Assembly (NCBI GenBank): GCA_963580285.1
Contig: OY757012.1
Span: 164,846,652-164,910,651 of the forward strand
Direction of reading: 5' to 3'
Source of the DNA: Lucinisca nassula
Lineage: Eukaryota > Mollusca > Bivalvia > Lucinida > Lucinidae
DNA length: 64,000 nucleotides
Positions 53,956-64,000 of this stretch are shown in pieces (position 1 is the first letter of the stretch; the number at the start of each line of letters is the position of its first letter). A program made the translations under genes and the position numbers. The notes below the pieces were generated by a model. The model was not told the DNA's origin and did not search any database. It saw nothing but the letters and a program-made list of their open reading frames with translations.

Positions 53956-56702
53956 ACAAGAGGCTCAATGAGCCTAACCACTCACCTAACGAAATTTTTT
54001 AGAAAACTGGTTGTCTCATGGTTTCAGAGCTGAAGATTTTTTTGAAGTTATTCCAATTATAAATCGGTGGCAGATAATGAGCCAAGAGGTGTGGCCAATT
54101 CAAACGCCATAAGCATGGCTGGCAGGATTTATGTTGGTGACCAATTGATGTTGCAACAATACTAAATATCTTATCTCAGGGCCATATAAAATCTTGATTT
54201 TTTCATATTAGTCTACAGGAGCTAATGAGTGAGTGTGTTTTATTCTTACTTTCCACCAACAGCTAAGTTTATACGGAGACAGAACCTAGGTTTAAAGACT
54301 CACCTGGATGTCTGGAGAAGCCCAGGATCTATCCTGCAATCCCTGGTTTATCGGGCATGTAGCATAACCAATTCACCACAGAGGCCTCTACAGGAGCTAA
54401 TAGGCCTCTACAGGAGCTAATGGGCCCCATAGTGAAGGCAAATTGGACCCTAGGGGCATGGTTGGTAGGATTACATACTAAATATCTAAGCTCTTGGCCT
54501 TATGGTTTTGGAGAAGATTTTTAAAGTTGTTTTTTTATTATGATATGCCAAGTGGGAGCTAATGAGCCCTGGGGCGTGGCCAGGGGCATGATTGGTAGGA
54601 TTTATATGGGTGACCACTTAGCATTGTTACATATGAAATATCCAAGCTCAGAGCCTTATGGTTTCAGAGAAGAATTTTGAAGTCTTTTCCATTACATGTC
54701 CATGGGAGCTAATGAGCCCTGAAGCATGGCTATTTTGGACCCCAGGGGCATGATTGGCAGCATTTGTGTTGGTGAGCACTTGACGTTGCTACATACTAAA
54801 TATCTAAGATCTGGGTCTTATGATCAGAGTAGCAGATTTTTAAAGTTTTTTTTTTTCTATTTTTAGTCTTTGGGACCTATTGAGCCCTGGGGCGCAGCCA
54901 CTTTTGACCCCAGCAGCATGGTTGGCAGGATTTATGTAGGTGCCCATCTCACATGGCTACATAGTAAATATCTATCCTGTGGACTGTATGGTTTCAGAGA
55001 AGATTTTTTTAAGCTTTTTTCCATTATAAATCTATGAGAGCTAAGGAGCCCCTGGGCATGGCCAATTTGGACCCCAAGGGGCATGACTGGCAGGATTTGT
55101 GTAAGGGACCACTTGGTATGGCTACATTCTAAATGTCTAAGCTCTGGGCCTTGTGGATTCCGAAAAGAAGATTTTTAAAGCTTTTTTCCATTGTAAGTCT
55201 ATGGGAGCTTAAGAGCCTCGGGGCGTGGCCAATTCTGACCCCTGGGGCATGATTGGCAGGATTTATATAGGTGGCCATTTTATATGCTACGTATTTAATA
55301 TCTTAGCCAAGGGCTTTATGGTTTCGGAGAAGATTTTTGAAGCTATTTGTCCATAATAAGTCTATGAAAGATAAGGAGCCCCATGGCGTGGCCAATTTGG
55401 ACCCTAGGTGCAGGATTTATGTAGGGGACCACTTGATGTTGCTACATACTAAATATCTAAGCTTTGGGCTTTGTGGATTCAGAGAAGAAGATTTTTTAAG
55501 TTTTTTTACATTGTAAGTCTATGGGAGATTATGAGCCCCGGGACGTAGCCAATATTGACCCAGGGGCGTGATTGGCAGGATTTATGCAGGGGACCATTTT
55601 GCGTTGCTTCATACTAAATATCTTAGCTATGGGCTTTAAGGTTTAGGAGAAGAAGATTTTTTAAGCTATTTGTCCATTATAATTCCATGGAAGCTAAGGT
55701 GCGCCAGGGCATGGCCAATTTGGAACCCAGGGGCATGATTGGCAGGATTGATTTAGGGGACCACTTGACGTTGCTACATACTAAATATCTAAGCTTTGGG
55801 CCTTGTGGATTCAGAGAAGAAGATTTTTAAAGTTTTTTCCATTGTAAGTCTATGGGGGCTTATGGGCCCCAGGGCGTGACCAATTCTGACCCCAGGGGTG
55901 TGATTGGCAGGATTTGTGTAGGTGACCATTTTGTGTTGCTTCATGCTAAATATCTTAGCTATGGGCTTTATGGTTTCGGAGAAGAAGATTTTTGAAGCTT
56001 TTTGTCCATTATAAGCTTATTGAAGCTAATGAGCCCCAGGGCGTGGCCAATTTGGAACCCAGGGGATTGATTGGCAGGATTTATGTAGGGGGCCACTTGA
56101 CATTGCTACATACTAAATATCTAAGCTCTGGGCCTTGTGGTTTCCGAGAAGAAAATTTTTGAAATTTTTTCCCATTGTAAGTCTATGGGAGCTTATGAGC
56201 CCCAGGGTGTGGCCTATTCTGACCTCAGGGGCATGATTGGCAGGATTTATGTAGGTGATCATATTACGTTGCTACATACTAAATATCTTAGCTATGGGCT
56301 TTATGGTTTCGGAGAAGAAGATTTTTGAAGCTTTTTCCCCATTTTAAGTTTATGGAAGCTAACGAGTCCTGGGGCATGGCCAAATTGGACCCCAGGGGCA
56401 TGATTGGCAGGACTTATGTAGGGGACCACTTGACGTTGCTACATACTAAATAGCTAAGCTCTGGTCCTTGTGGTTTCAGAGAAGAAGATTTTCTAAGTTT
56501 TTCCTATTATAAGTCTATGGGAGCTATATGTTGCCATGGTAACAAGAGTTTGCATCTGATCTGCCCCAAACATTATACATCCTTTCCCCTACCTGATAAT
56601 GCTTCACATGAAATCTAATCACCATTGGCCAACTGGCAGACGACAGACGCCGGAGAATTGGCATACTAATACCTCACATGAGCCTTCGGCTCAGGTGAGC
56701 TA
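53956..56702 (+). mobile_element. Nested TCH element, ~160/325 bp core
   Basis: The left end ACAAGAGGCTCAATGAGCCT, AACCACTCACCTAAC is at 53956. About 15 units follow (GGGGCATGATTGGCAGGATT; CTACATACTAAATATCTAAG), partly alternating between CTCTGGGCCTTGTGG and CTATGGGCTTTATGG versions, which gives a dimer of about 325 bp. The right end is CAGACGACAGACGCC, hairpin CTCACATGAGCCTTCGGCTC, AGGTGAGCTA. Confidence 0.83.
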
Positions 56703-57497
56703 ACAAAAGACCTGAGCCTTCTGGTTTCAGAGAAGAAGCTTTTTAAGGATTTTCCCTATATAAGTCTATGTCAAAACCAAAGGGCCCCTTTGCAGGGGCA
56801 TTTTTGACCCCAGGGCTATAATTTGAACAATCTTGATAGAGGTCCACTAGATGTAGCTTCACACCAAATATCAAAGACCTGGGCCTTGCTGTTTCAGAGA
56901 AGAAGATTTTTAAAGATTTTCCCTATATAAGTCTATGTAAAACCAAATGGTCCCGGGGCGGGGGCATTTTTGGCCCTAGGGCTGTACTTTGAACAGTCTT
57001 GATAGAGGTCCACCAGATGAAGCCTTATGTCAAATATCGAAGACCTGGGCCTTGCCGTTTCAGAGATAAAGATTTTTAAAAATTTTCTCTACATAAGTCA
57101 ATGTAAAACCAAAAGGCCCTGGGGCGGGTGCATTTTTGGCTGAAGGACTTTAATTTGAACAATCTTGGTAGAGGTCCACTAGATGAAGCTTCATACCAAA
57201 TATCAAAGACCTGGGCCATGCGATTTCAGAGTAGGAGAATTTTTTAAGTTTTCAGTACAAAAAAATCTTTTTTTGGCACCTGTGACGTAGATGTACAACG
57301 GACCGAACCCATTTGAACAACTATGAAAGGGGACCACCTAAAGATCATTCCTGTGAAGTTTGGTCAAAATCCGATCATTGGTTTAGGAGATGTCGTTTGA
57401 ATAAAAAGTTTATGGATGCATGGATGGAAGGATGCATGAAGGATGAAAAGTGATCACAAAAGCTCACCTTGTCACTACGTGACAAGGGAGCTAAAAA

Positions 57498-59060
57498 TAG
57501 GCATTTTCAGCAAAACAAAGGGACATAACTCTATGACAGACTGACCCACATCCCAAGTTTTCGAAATCATATATATAAACTGTTATCCACAACCTACTTA
57601 TGTGTTAGTTTCAAGAAGATCATATTAAAGCTAAAGAGTTTATATTGATGAAAAGGTAAAAAAATAGGTGTTTTCAGCAAAGAATTGGACATAAAACTAG
57701 GAATATCTGTCTGACATTGCCAGTTTTCAAACGCATCCAAGCTTTTATCCCTGACTAACTTATGTGTAAGTTTCAAGAAGATCAAATAAAAACTGAAGGG
57801 GCTACAGTGATGACAAGGTCAAAAATAGGCATATCCTGCAATCAAAGGGACATAACTCTATGATAAATAGGCTGACCTTACCAGTTTTCGAACTTATTAA
57901 AGTTCTTATCCATGATTTTCTTACATGTAAATTACAAGAAGAGCCAATAAAAACTGAAAGGCTATAGTGATGACAAGCCAAAAGGTTTTAGCATTTTTGG
58001 TAGAGGGTAACCCAAGGAACATTCCTGTGAAATTATTTCACAATCCATCCACTGGTTTAGAAGGAGAAGTTGTTTAAAGATTTTTCTTTTTATTTAGCGG
58101 TGGTGGCCATCTTGCTCATCCGAGCAGAACAGTTTGAGCGATAATGGTATAGGGTCACCCAGGGAACATTCCTGTGAAATTATTTCAAAATCCATCCTCT
58201 GGTTAAGAAGGGTTTTCTACATGTCTTTTTAGCTCTGGGGGCCATTTTGTTCATCCCAGCAGAACGGTTTTAGGAATTTTTGGTAGAGGGTCACCCAAGG
58301 TACATTCCTGCGAAATTGCTGCAAAATCCATCCACTGATTAAAGAGGAGAAGTCGTTTAAAGGTTTTTCTTTTTATAGCTCTGGTGGCCATCTTTTTTAT
58401 CCGAGCAGAATGGTTTGAGTAATTCTGAAAGAGGGTCACCCAAGGAATGTTCCTGTGAAATTATTTCAAAATCCATCCACTGGTTAAGGCGGAGAAGTCG
58501 TTTAAAGGTTATTCTATTTTTAGCTCTGCTGGCCATCTTGTTCACCCAAGTCGAATGGTTTGAGCAATTTGGTAGGGGGTCACCCAAGGAATAGCCCTGT
58601 GAAATTATTTCAAAATCCATCCACTGGTTAAGGACAAGTCGTTTGAAGGTTTTTTTATTTTTAGCTCTTGCAACTATCTTGTTCATTTGAACAGAAGGTT
58701 TGAGCAATTGTGGTAGAGGGTCACCCAAGAAACACTCCTCTGAAATTATTTTGAATCTGACTCAGTGTTTTAGGAGGAGATCAGACTTTCGGATGAGTCT
58801 TTAAACCGAGGTCCCGTCTCCGTATGACCTTAGCTGTTGGTGGGACGTAAAACTAAAACTCACTCACTTTAGGAGGAGATGTCATTTGAAAAAATTGTTG
58901 ACGACACACAACAAACAACAGAGGCCGGACACTGTGAGGGAGATCACAATAGCTCACCTTGAGCACCTTGTGCTCAATAATGGAAGGATGGATAAACAGA
59001 CGAATGGACAAATGGATGAATGACCAAGAAGAAATACTTCTAAGTTGGGGGTATAATTAC
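57498..59060 (+). mobile_element. TCH array without left end
   Basis: Core 1 (57498-57985) has roughly 155 bp units with AAAGGGACATAACTCTATGA. Core 2 (57986-58880) has roughly 150 bp units with GGGTCACCCAAGGAACATTC and AAATCCATCCACTGGTT. The right end is AGCTCACCTTGAGCACCTTG, GCTCAATAATGG, a GGATGGATAAACAGACG stretch and TTGGGGGTATAA. Interrupted by an 86 bp retroposon. Confidence 0.72.
58782..58867 (+). mobile_element. 86 bp retroposon with 13 bp target duplication
   Basis: Bounded by TTTAGGAGGAGAT (58769-58781 and 58868-58880). The content, ACTTTCGGATGAGTCTTTAA to GGGACGTAAAACTAAA, recurs at 8945-9010. Probably the 3' end of a SINE. Confidence 0.85.
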
Positions 59061-59189
59061 TAAGTGCAGTAGCTTTGCAATGCTGATGGCCAAGTGACTA
59101 TCATTGATTTGTATGAAGTCCAATAACAATTATTTATAGAAGCACTATTCTTGTAGCTGTCACATCACGGGTTATCCATACAAATGTGT

Positions 59190-59260
59190 TAGACAAACAG
59201 TGCAGACCTAGATCAGATACCACAGAAAGTGGCATCTGGTAACAGCTACACTGCAAAAAA
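59190..59260. repeat. CAAACAGTG hairpin remnant
   Basis: GACAAACAGTGCAGACCTAG and inner CACAGAAAGTGGCATCTGG. The right arm is decayed. 59265-59830 holds nothing recognised. Confidence 0.5.
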
Positions 59261-59837
59261 ATCAGGAATTCAAGGATTAAATGAAACAGTTGAAGTCTCC
59301 AATTAGGACAATTTGCCTAGCTCAGAGACAGTTGACCCTCCTGTGCAGTCAGTGCTTTGATTACATTTTGCTTTTTGACAACAGGGTTATACCACTACTG
59401 AAAGAAGCATTTACATCTGCAGGACAAGTTCTTGTCTTTCAGGGTAGACATATTTTCAAATTGGTGTGGAGTCAAGGAAAGGGACACATTTTCAGATAGG
59501 TTTGGTATAAAGGAAAGCAATCATGAGGTGAAGGTGGTTGGGTGAGGCAAAGGTGAAGTGTATCTTGCGTCAGTGAACTTCCAACTGATATTGCCTTACA
59601 GTTAGGTAATGCCTGCTATCCTTGCAGCAGGTAAGGGTTGAGGAGGAGTGTTGTTATTTCTTCTGTTTCTGCATTTCCATTCATTTTCCCGTTTATCATC
59701 AGTCTACTACTTTCACCTATCTCTTCTATCTCTTTTCTCCCTTTCTCTGGGAGACGACACAAAATGACGCACAAGGGTTGATTTGTCCTTGAACCCAAAA
59801 CAATCAGCAACCATGAGGTCGCAAAAGTTGCCTCCAT

Positions 59838-60127
59838 ATGTGACAATGGATGGCCCTGCTCATCGGGGCTTGGAGAAATAGATTGGGCTGCATGGTGCTT
59901 CCAAGCAGAGCTGAAACCAATCCCACATGAGTACTGGTAAACTGCTTTGAAGGTCTAAAGTGGTGAAAGTCTGACTGTCTCTGCATAGGAACCCAATTGG
60001 TTTGTTTGGTTGGTAAGGTTTGAGATGTCATTTCATCTCAATGTCGGGTAAAAAACAAAACTGGAAGCAACTTCTCCAAAATGACCTGAATAGTGATGAC
60101 TGGGATGTAAAACCTCAATTAAACAAA
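59838..60127 (+). mobile_element. S-family SINE-like element
   Basis: GGGGCTTGGAGAAATAGATT, GCAGAGCTGAAACC, GTTTGAGATGTCATTTCATC, TAAAACCTCAATTAAACAAA. It ends about 80 bases downstream of the exon A donor. Confidence 0.7.
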
Positions 60128-60204
60128 AACTAATGTGACAATGGCAGAAATATCTCATCATGTATACATTGACCTACAAGTGTTAATCTCAAACTGCTTC
60201 TTAC

Positions 60205-61628
60205 CATGCACAGGTTTCATCAACACAAATATATGCCACATCTCCTTGTACTGCCTGGACCCACTTCAGACCCTCAGGGGACTTGGCTGTAATCTTTGTT
60301 CCACACTATATTTCCTAAAGGAGACACAGATATCTGGCTGGCATAACCAGATGCTTTTCTCCAAGTCAAACCAGGTCCTGTTAGAACACTATGCCATATA
60401 TTGGTACTTTTATCTGTATACCATACATGTGTTGTTGACGCACATAAGCTGAGCATATTTCCTTGGGCATTTATTTCTGTCCACATATTTACTGATTTTC
60501 TCATTAATGGGTTATGTGGAGTGTCTAAAACATGTATTGATTCAGACATACTGTCTGAAGGCTTTCTGTCTGATGTTAAGCTGAAATTACTTGTGGAGGA
60601 TTCACTTTCAAGAGATTTTGGAGAATACCCGGAATAGAAGTCTTCTTGTGAGATGCTACGTGTTTTGTACAGAGTATATATAGATGGAGATGTATCGGGG
60701 CTAAATACTGGTGACTTTGCCATTCCTAAATCACTGGAACTACTAGCCTCAAAGTCCAACAGTTTTAATTGCTTATCTAGGTCAGTCTCTTTATAGTCAT
60801 TCTGGGTTTTTCCAAAATTCCTTGTTATTTCATCTTCTAGATCCTCATATTTTTGGGTAGTGCCTTTAAGAAGAATACTTTCAACTTCTTTTCTTGCAAG
60901 AATACTTGAACTGAGGTCCTGTGAACCAGATTTTGAGGATTCAAGCTCTGACACACCACTTTCAGAAGTTTCACTGAGATATGAATTTAACCTAGCAATT
61001 TCTTTGTCTAAGCTTGAAGCTTTGACTGTGTCTGTCTCAGAACTTTGCACTAATTTTTCATCAGATACTTCAACAGATGTTTGATGATTTGACTGTGTTT
61101 TACATATTTCCAACTTTTCATTTAAATTATGGTCCCTGTCTTTAAATTCATGAGATAATTGTTCAACTTCTGAATTAGAATTTACTATAGCTACAGGATC
61201 ACATTGTTTTGAACCACCATCTGGGATGTCAATGTGTGTAGTGTCTGTGATATGTATACCAACATTTGATTTAAATTCATCATTTCTCTCCACTAAAGTT
61301 TCAATTTCCTTTATGGCACTATCTTTATTACTGATTTCATCTTCAACAGTATCAATATTATCATGTTCAGGAGCTAATTCAATAGCCACTTCAGGATTTT
61401 TATCAGTGCTAGTCTGTTCAACTGAAACAGACCCCATGCCAACATTATTTAAATCTTGATTTGGCTGAATAGATTCTACATGTCTTTTTTCATCTTTTTC
61501 TGTATCTTCATCGACAGCCAGGTGTGTAGGTGTTTCACTGTTATCACTTACATTACTGGTAAAACTGCTCACAGAGACACTATCCTGGTCCACCTCTAGC
61601 ATGGGACTGGTCTTTTTATCTTTTGAGA
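60205..61628 (-). CDS. TECPR2: TECPR2 exon A: acidic linker and first tectonin repeats
   Basis: The largest exon. The acceptor TTGTTACAG is just above 61628 and the donor CATG|GTAAGAA is at 60205. From 61628 to about 60490 the protein is rich in Ser, Glu, Asp and Thr with no recognisable domain, matching the disordered middle of TECPR2. From about 60489 it becomes tectonin-like (NMWTEINAQG, then THVWYTD, then GLTWRKASG, ending SPLGNIVW). The open frame then runs into a stop at 60274, but a second frame takes over at about 60301 (GTKITAKSPEGLKW, then VDETCAW) and leads to the donor in the phase that exon B needs. A small frame-breaking deletion, or an assembly error, is therefore likely. The exon starts with two bases of a split codon, so an upstream exon exists but was not found in 61629-64000. 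Confidence 0.88.
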
Positions 61629-61679
61629 CTGTAACAATGAAATGAGATGATCCATGAGAAAAGGACACTTGGCATTCTC

Positions 61680-62079
61680 AAGTTTATGTTCTTCAAATGC
61701 CTGTGCTAAGACAACTCTTCGGGCTAAACATATTACTTCTTGCATGAATCAACTGCAAGGTCTCTTCTACATGCCTGTGTAAAGCAATTAGGCTCTAGTG
61801 GTACTGAACTTACATTTGTATGCATGCTACCCACATCCCCTGTTGTTCCCCCATCATCTGGCCCAAATGTAGTTGACATTTAATGGGGCTAGACTCACAA
61901 CTTCCTGCATGAAGGTATCTGAAGGTGTCTTCTACATGTCTGAGAAACAAAAGGCTCTAGTGTAACTGAGCTGATGTTGTTTTTTTTCTGGATTTACGGC
62001 CCTTTCAAGATTAATACACTTATATCAACCCAAATGTTAATCATACGTGGGCAAAAACTATAGTGTCCGGAGAAAAAAC
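61680..62079. repeat. Upstream intron with imperfect repeats
   Basis: CTTCTACATG-CTG-AAGCAA-GGCTCTAGTG occurs about three times (61753, 61928, 62305), suggesting a decayed tandem repeat. No exon supported. Confidence 0.5.
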
Positions 62080-62205
62080 ACCCAACCTTCCGTTGCAGAA
62101 CTTGGCGTCTAACATGTGACCCGAGCCAGGCTCAAATCCAAAGTGGTGAGAGACCTTATGATTAAGAGTCAGCACTCTTACCCACTAGGCAAGGGAGACC
62201 CATTC
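62080..62205 (-). mobile_element. tRNA-derived SINE
   Basis: Minus strand: TTGCCTAGTGGGTAAGAGTG (A box like), TTAATCATAAGGTCTCTCAC, GGATTTGAGCCTGGCTCG (B box like). Same family as 42325-42460. Confidence 0.68.
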
Positions 62206-62465
62206 TGAGCTTGTATGTAAGTGCAGACTAGCCTGTGCATGTGAAGTGAGATAACTGCCCTTTTCTCATTAACTGGCTCAAACAAAGTTGAAAACTAATG
62301 GGACTAAAGGTTTCTCCTACATGTCTGTGAGAAGCAAAGGCTCTAGAGTCTTTGCAGAAAGAGATGTGTCTTGCCCCAATAGTTGTCAACTATGTTTGAG
62401 CCAGCTCATGAGGAAAGGGTAGTTATAGCATCACATAGGTGAACAACAAAGGATCAATAGAATTT

Positions 62466-62890
62466 GTTTTTCTACAAAAACACAGATGTCTCCCCCGTTT
62501 TTGACCTCTAAGTATAACCTTGACATTGGAGGTATTGAGCTGGGTCTTGTGTGCAACACATCATCTAATGAAGATGAGCATTTCTGCAAAGTAACTTTAA
62601 AAATGTTCATAGAAAAATAAAAAAGTTATTGGCCGTACACAAAAAAGCCCTTTTTTACCTTTGACCTCTAAGTATGGCCTTGACCTTTGAGGTCTAACAC
62701 ATCGTCTCATGATGGTTAACATTTCTGCCAAGGTATTTCATAATTCATCAAAGAATTAGGAAGTTATTGACTGTCCCTTTTTTTACCTTTGACCTCTAGG
62801 TATGACTTTGACATTTGAGGTATGGACCTTGGTCTTGCACATGACTCATGGTCTAATGACGGTGAACATTTCTGCATGGTTACTTTATAT
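62466..62890 (+). repeat. Tandem array, ~150 bp unit, three copies
   Basis: TTTGACCTCTAAGTATAACC at about 62502, 62661 and 62789, each followed by GAACATTTCTGC-like sequence. Probably a core of a TCH element without ends. Confidence 0.7.
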
Positions 62891-62910
62891 ATATAGTCCA
62901 TCCAGAAATA

Positions 62911-63280
62911 AACAAGAGGCCCATGGGCCACTATGCTCACCAGAGCTCAGGTGGGCACTGCCCAATGGCAGCCATGTATTTTAACATGATATCATTTTAA
63001 TCTACCAAATGAACCCCCATGTCCAAATGAGCACCCATGTTGACTAAGCATCTGAAACATTAGGCCTTTTATGAAGTAGAGGGGGTGGGGCATGGACCCA
63101 ATGGAGCCCTGGTTGGTATCACTAAATGCGTCTTAGCATAAGGAACAAGAATATATACGGTTTAGCAGTGGGGATCTGTAAGGCCTCTTAAGTGGTGGAG
63201 GGGTTGGGGCATGCCCTCTTGATCCAAGGAAAGCCCAAGATTGTTGTCCCTAAATGTGTCTTATCATAAGGACCAAGTAT
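62911..63280 (+). mobile_element. TCH left end, truncated
   Basis: AACAAGAGGCCCATGGGCCA, CTATGCTCACCAGAGC is nearly identical to 35004. Two decayed units follow (GGGGTTGGGGCATG). No right end. Confidence 0.7.
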
Positions 63281-63587
63281 ATATCGATGGCTCAGCGCAA
63301 AACTAGGCTAACTCCATTTTTTCCCCAAATCAGTTTTTTCATGAATTTTAAAAGCTTGAGAAGTCCTCTTAAATCTGTCAAAACATTGTAAATATATTCC
63401 CAGTATTTGCAAAGATATTTAATTTTTAATAAAATATGCTAAGTCAAAATGTTTTTATTGTCAGTGCAAAACTATATCTAAGTGGAGTTAGGTATGGTTT
63501 TGCACTAACAGTTGCATAAAATTCGAAAGAATTGTTAGTGCAAAACCCTTACTAACTTGACTTAGATAGGGTTTTGCACTGAGCAAT
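63281..63587. mobile_element. MITE with GCTCAGTGCAAAAC ends
   Basis: GGCTCAGCGCAAAACTAGGC at the left and TAGGGTTTTGCACTGAGC at the right. Two further GTGCAAAAC / GTTTTGCAC pairs lie between (63467-63545). 63588-64000 is AT-rich; TCTAAA|GTAAGTGA at 63989 (minus) looks like a splice donor but cannot be tied to exon A. Confidence 0.7.
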
Positions 63588-64000
63588 AATAACAAGGATT
63601 ATAATAAGTTATGTTTTAATTCTAATTTTCTGCCTTAATATATGATATAAAAATGTGTCTTTTTGAAAACAAAGGCCACTGAAGAATATCATCGAAAAAA
63701 AAGAGAGAAAAAGAAAATCAAGAAATATTAAAACTCAGAACCCATCCTTGACTGCAGAATGAAATTCCAAAGTTTACTTCCCGCCAATATTTGAATTTTA
63801 CAGGAGAAAATAACAGACTCAACAAGATGATTAGCAAGTATTTACATTTTTGTGAAGAAAACTAATGAGGGTCAACAGCATGTTATTTCGATGAAAAATG
63901 AGTGGGTGGGGTAAACCACAAAAGAAACATGCAGCAGCATAATAATTAATATACAAGTATCACTTGATAAAGCTGTCAATTCACTTACTTTAGACAGGCC

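Larger units (their letters stand above)
52945..57497 (+). mobile_element. Outer TCH element, ~165 bp core, hosting a MITE and a nested TCH element
   Basis: Core units of the 195-1838 type from about 52950 to 53955 and again from 56703 to about 57240. Right end AAAAGCTCACCTTGTCACTA, CGTGACAAGGGAGCTAAAAA at 57463-57497. The usual left end AACAAGAGGG is missing, so it is truncated. Confidence 0.8.
7108..61628 (-). other. TECPR2: TECPR2 gene, C-terminal part (ten exons, minus strand)
   Basis: Gene-level entry joining exons A (60205-61628), B (40918-41133), C (28270-28408), D (25108-25306), E (23455-23544), F (18877-19107), G (17341-17528), H (13751-13841), I (8609-8758) and J (7108-7268). All use GT donors and AG acceptors, and every junction keeps one reading frame. 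They encode about 960 residues: an acidic, Ser-rich linker, then a run of tectonin repeats (W-x-(I/V/L)-x..G-x-(V/I)-(Y/F)-x-R-x-G), then a C-terminal acidic WELV. Human TECPR2 (about 1411 residues) has N-terminal WD40 repeats, a disordered middle, C-terminal tectonin repeats and a C-terminal LC3-interacting motif, so the order and the C-terminus fit TECPR2 better than TECPR1, which carries dysferlin and PH domains. The known role is in autophagosome formation and COPII/ER-exit-site stability. The WD40 exons are not in the window. The frame breaks once, in exon A. Confidence 0.9.

Noticed and set aside
60205..61668. TECPR1 instead of TECPR2
   Set aside because: No dysferlin or PH domain segments appear, and the long acidic linker before the tectonin run plus C-terminal WELV fit TECPR2.
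61700..61900. Possible upstream TECPR2 exon ending CAAAT|GTAAGT on the minus strand
   Set aside because: It ends on a whole codon whereas exon A needs one carried base, and the surrounding text is a decayed tandem repeat.
63989..64000. Strong donor TCTAAA|GTAAGTGA at the window edge
   Set aside because: In the phase required by exon A it contains TAA; it could still be an exon joined through one I did not find, so it is not annotated.

Overview
Eukaryotic, intron-rich, AT-rich nuclear DNA, very probably from a bivalve mollusc. The grounds are one animal gene with small exons and multi-kilobase introns, and the kinds of repeats that fill it: tandem-core elements like the bivalve 'pearl' family, an L1/Tx1-type LINE, mariner elements, tRNA-derived SINEs and many palindromic MITEs. 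The species cannot be fixed from the sequence; a heterodont clam or dreissenid is only an impression. There are no prokaryotic genes, rRNA genes or CRISPR arrays. The only host gene I can support is the C-terminal two thirds of TECPR2 (tectonin beta-propeller repeat containing 2, an autophagy and ER-exit-site protein). It lies on the minus strand in ten exons between 61628 and 7108. Splice phases agree across all nine junctions, and the predicted protein ends in a WELV LC3-interacting motif. The N-terminal WD40 part must lie beyond 64000. One break is visible: a frameshift, probably a small deletion, at about 60301 inside a tectonin repeat of the large exon. Everything else is intron or flank made of nested repeats. 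I use these working names. TCH (tandem-core hairpin) elements start ACAAGAG or ACTAGA, carry arrays of roughly 115-370 bp units, then a GACG-type microsatellite, and end in a hairpin followed by TAAAA. P-family elements are about 260 bp palindromic MITEs with AACACGCCTATA-like ends and TA target duplication. TTAA-MITEs are piggyBac-like, with TTAACCC ends and mostly a central hairpin. K-palindromes carry AAGACCACCTTTGGGACTG. The S family is SINE-like with a CAAA-rich tail. R is a dispersed repeat of about 500 bp. Layout: 1-7100 is 3' flank with TCH elements, MITEs and an S copy. 7108-28408 holds exons J to C, with TCH arrays at 9220-12364, 14380-16290 and 20091-23255. 28409-40906 holds a mariner fragment, SINEs, TCH elements and a nearly complete dead mariner at 36364-37590. 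Exon B sits at 40918-41133, squeezed between repeats. 42495-51756 is a LINE insertion of about 9.3 kb bounded by a long target duplication, itself invaded by a TCH element and by a MITE that hosts another TCH element. 52010-59060 is nested TCH arrays. Exon A is at 60205-61628. The end of the window holds more repeats.
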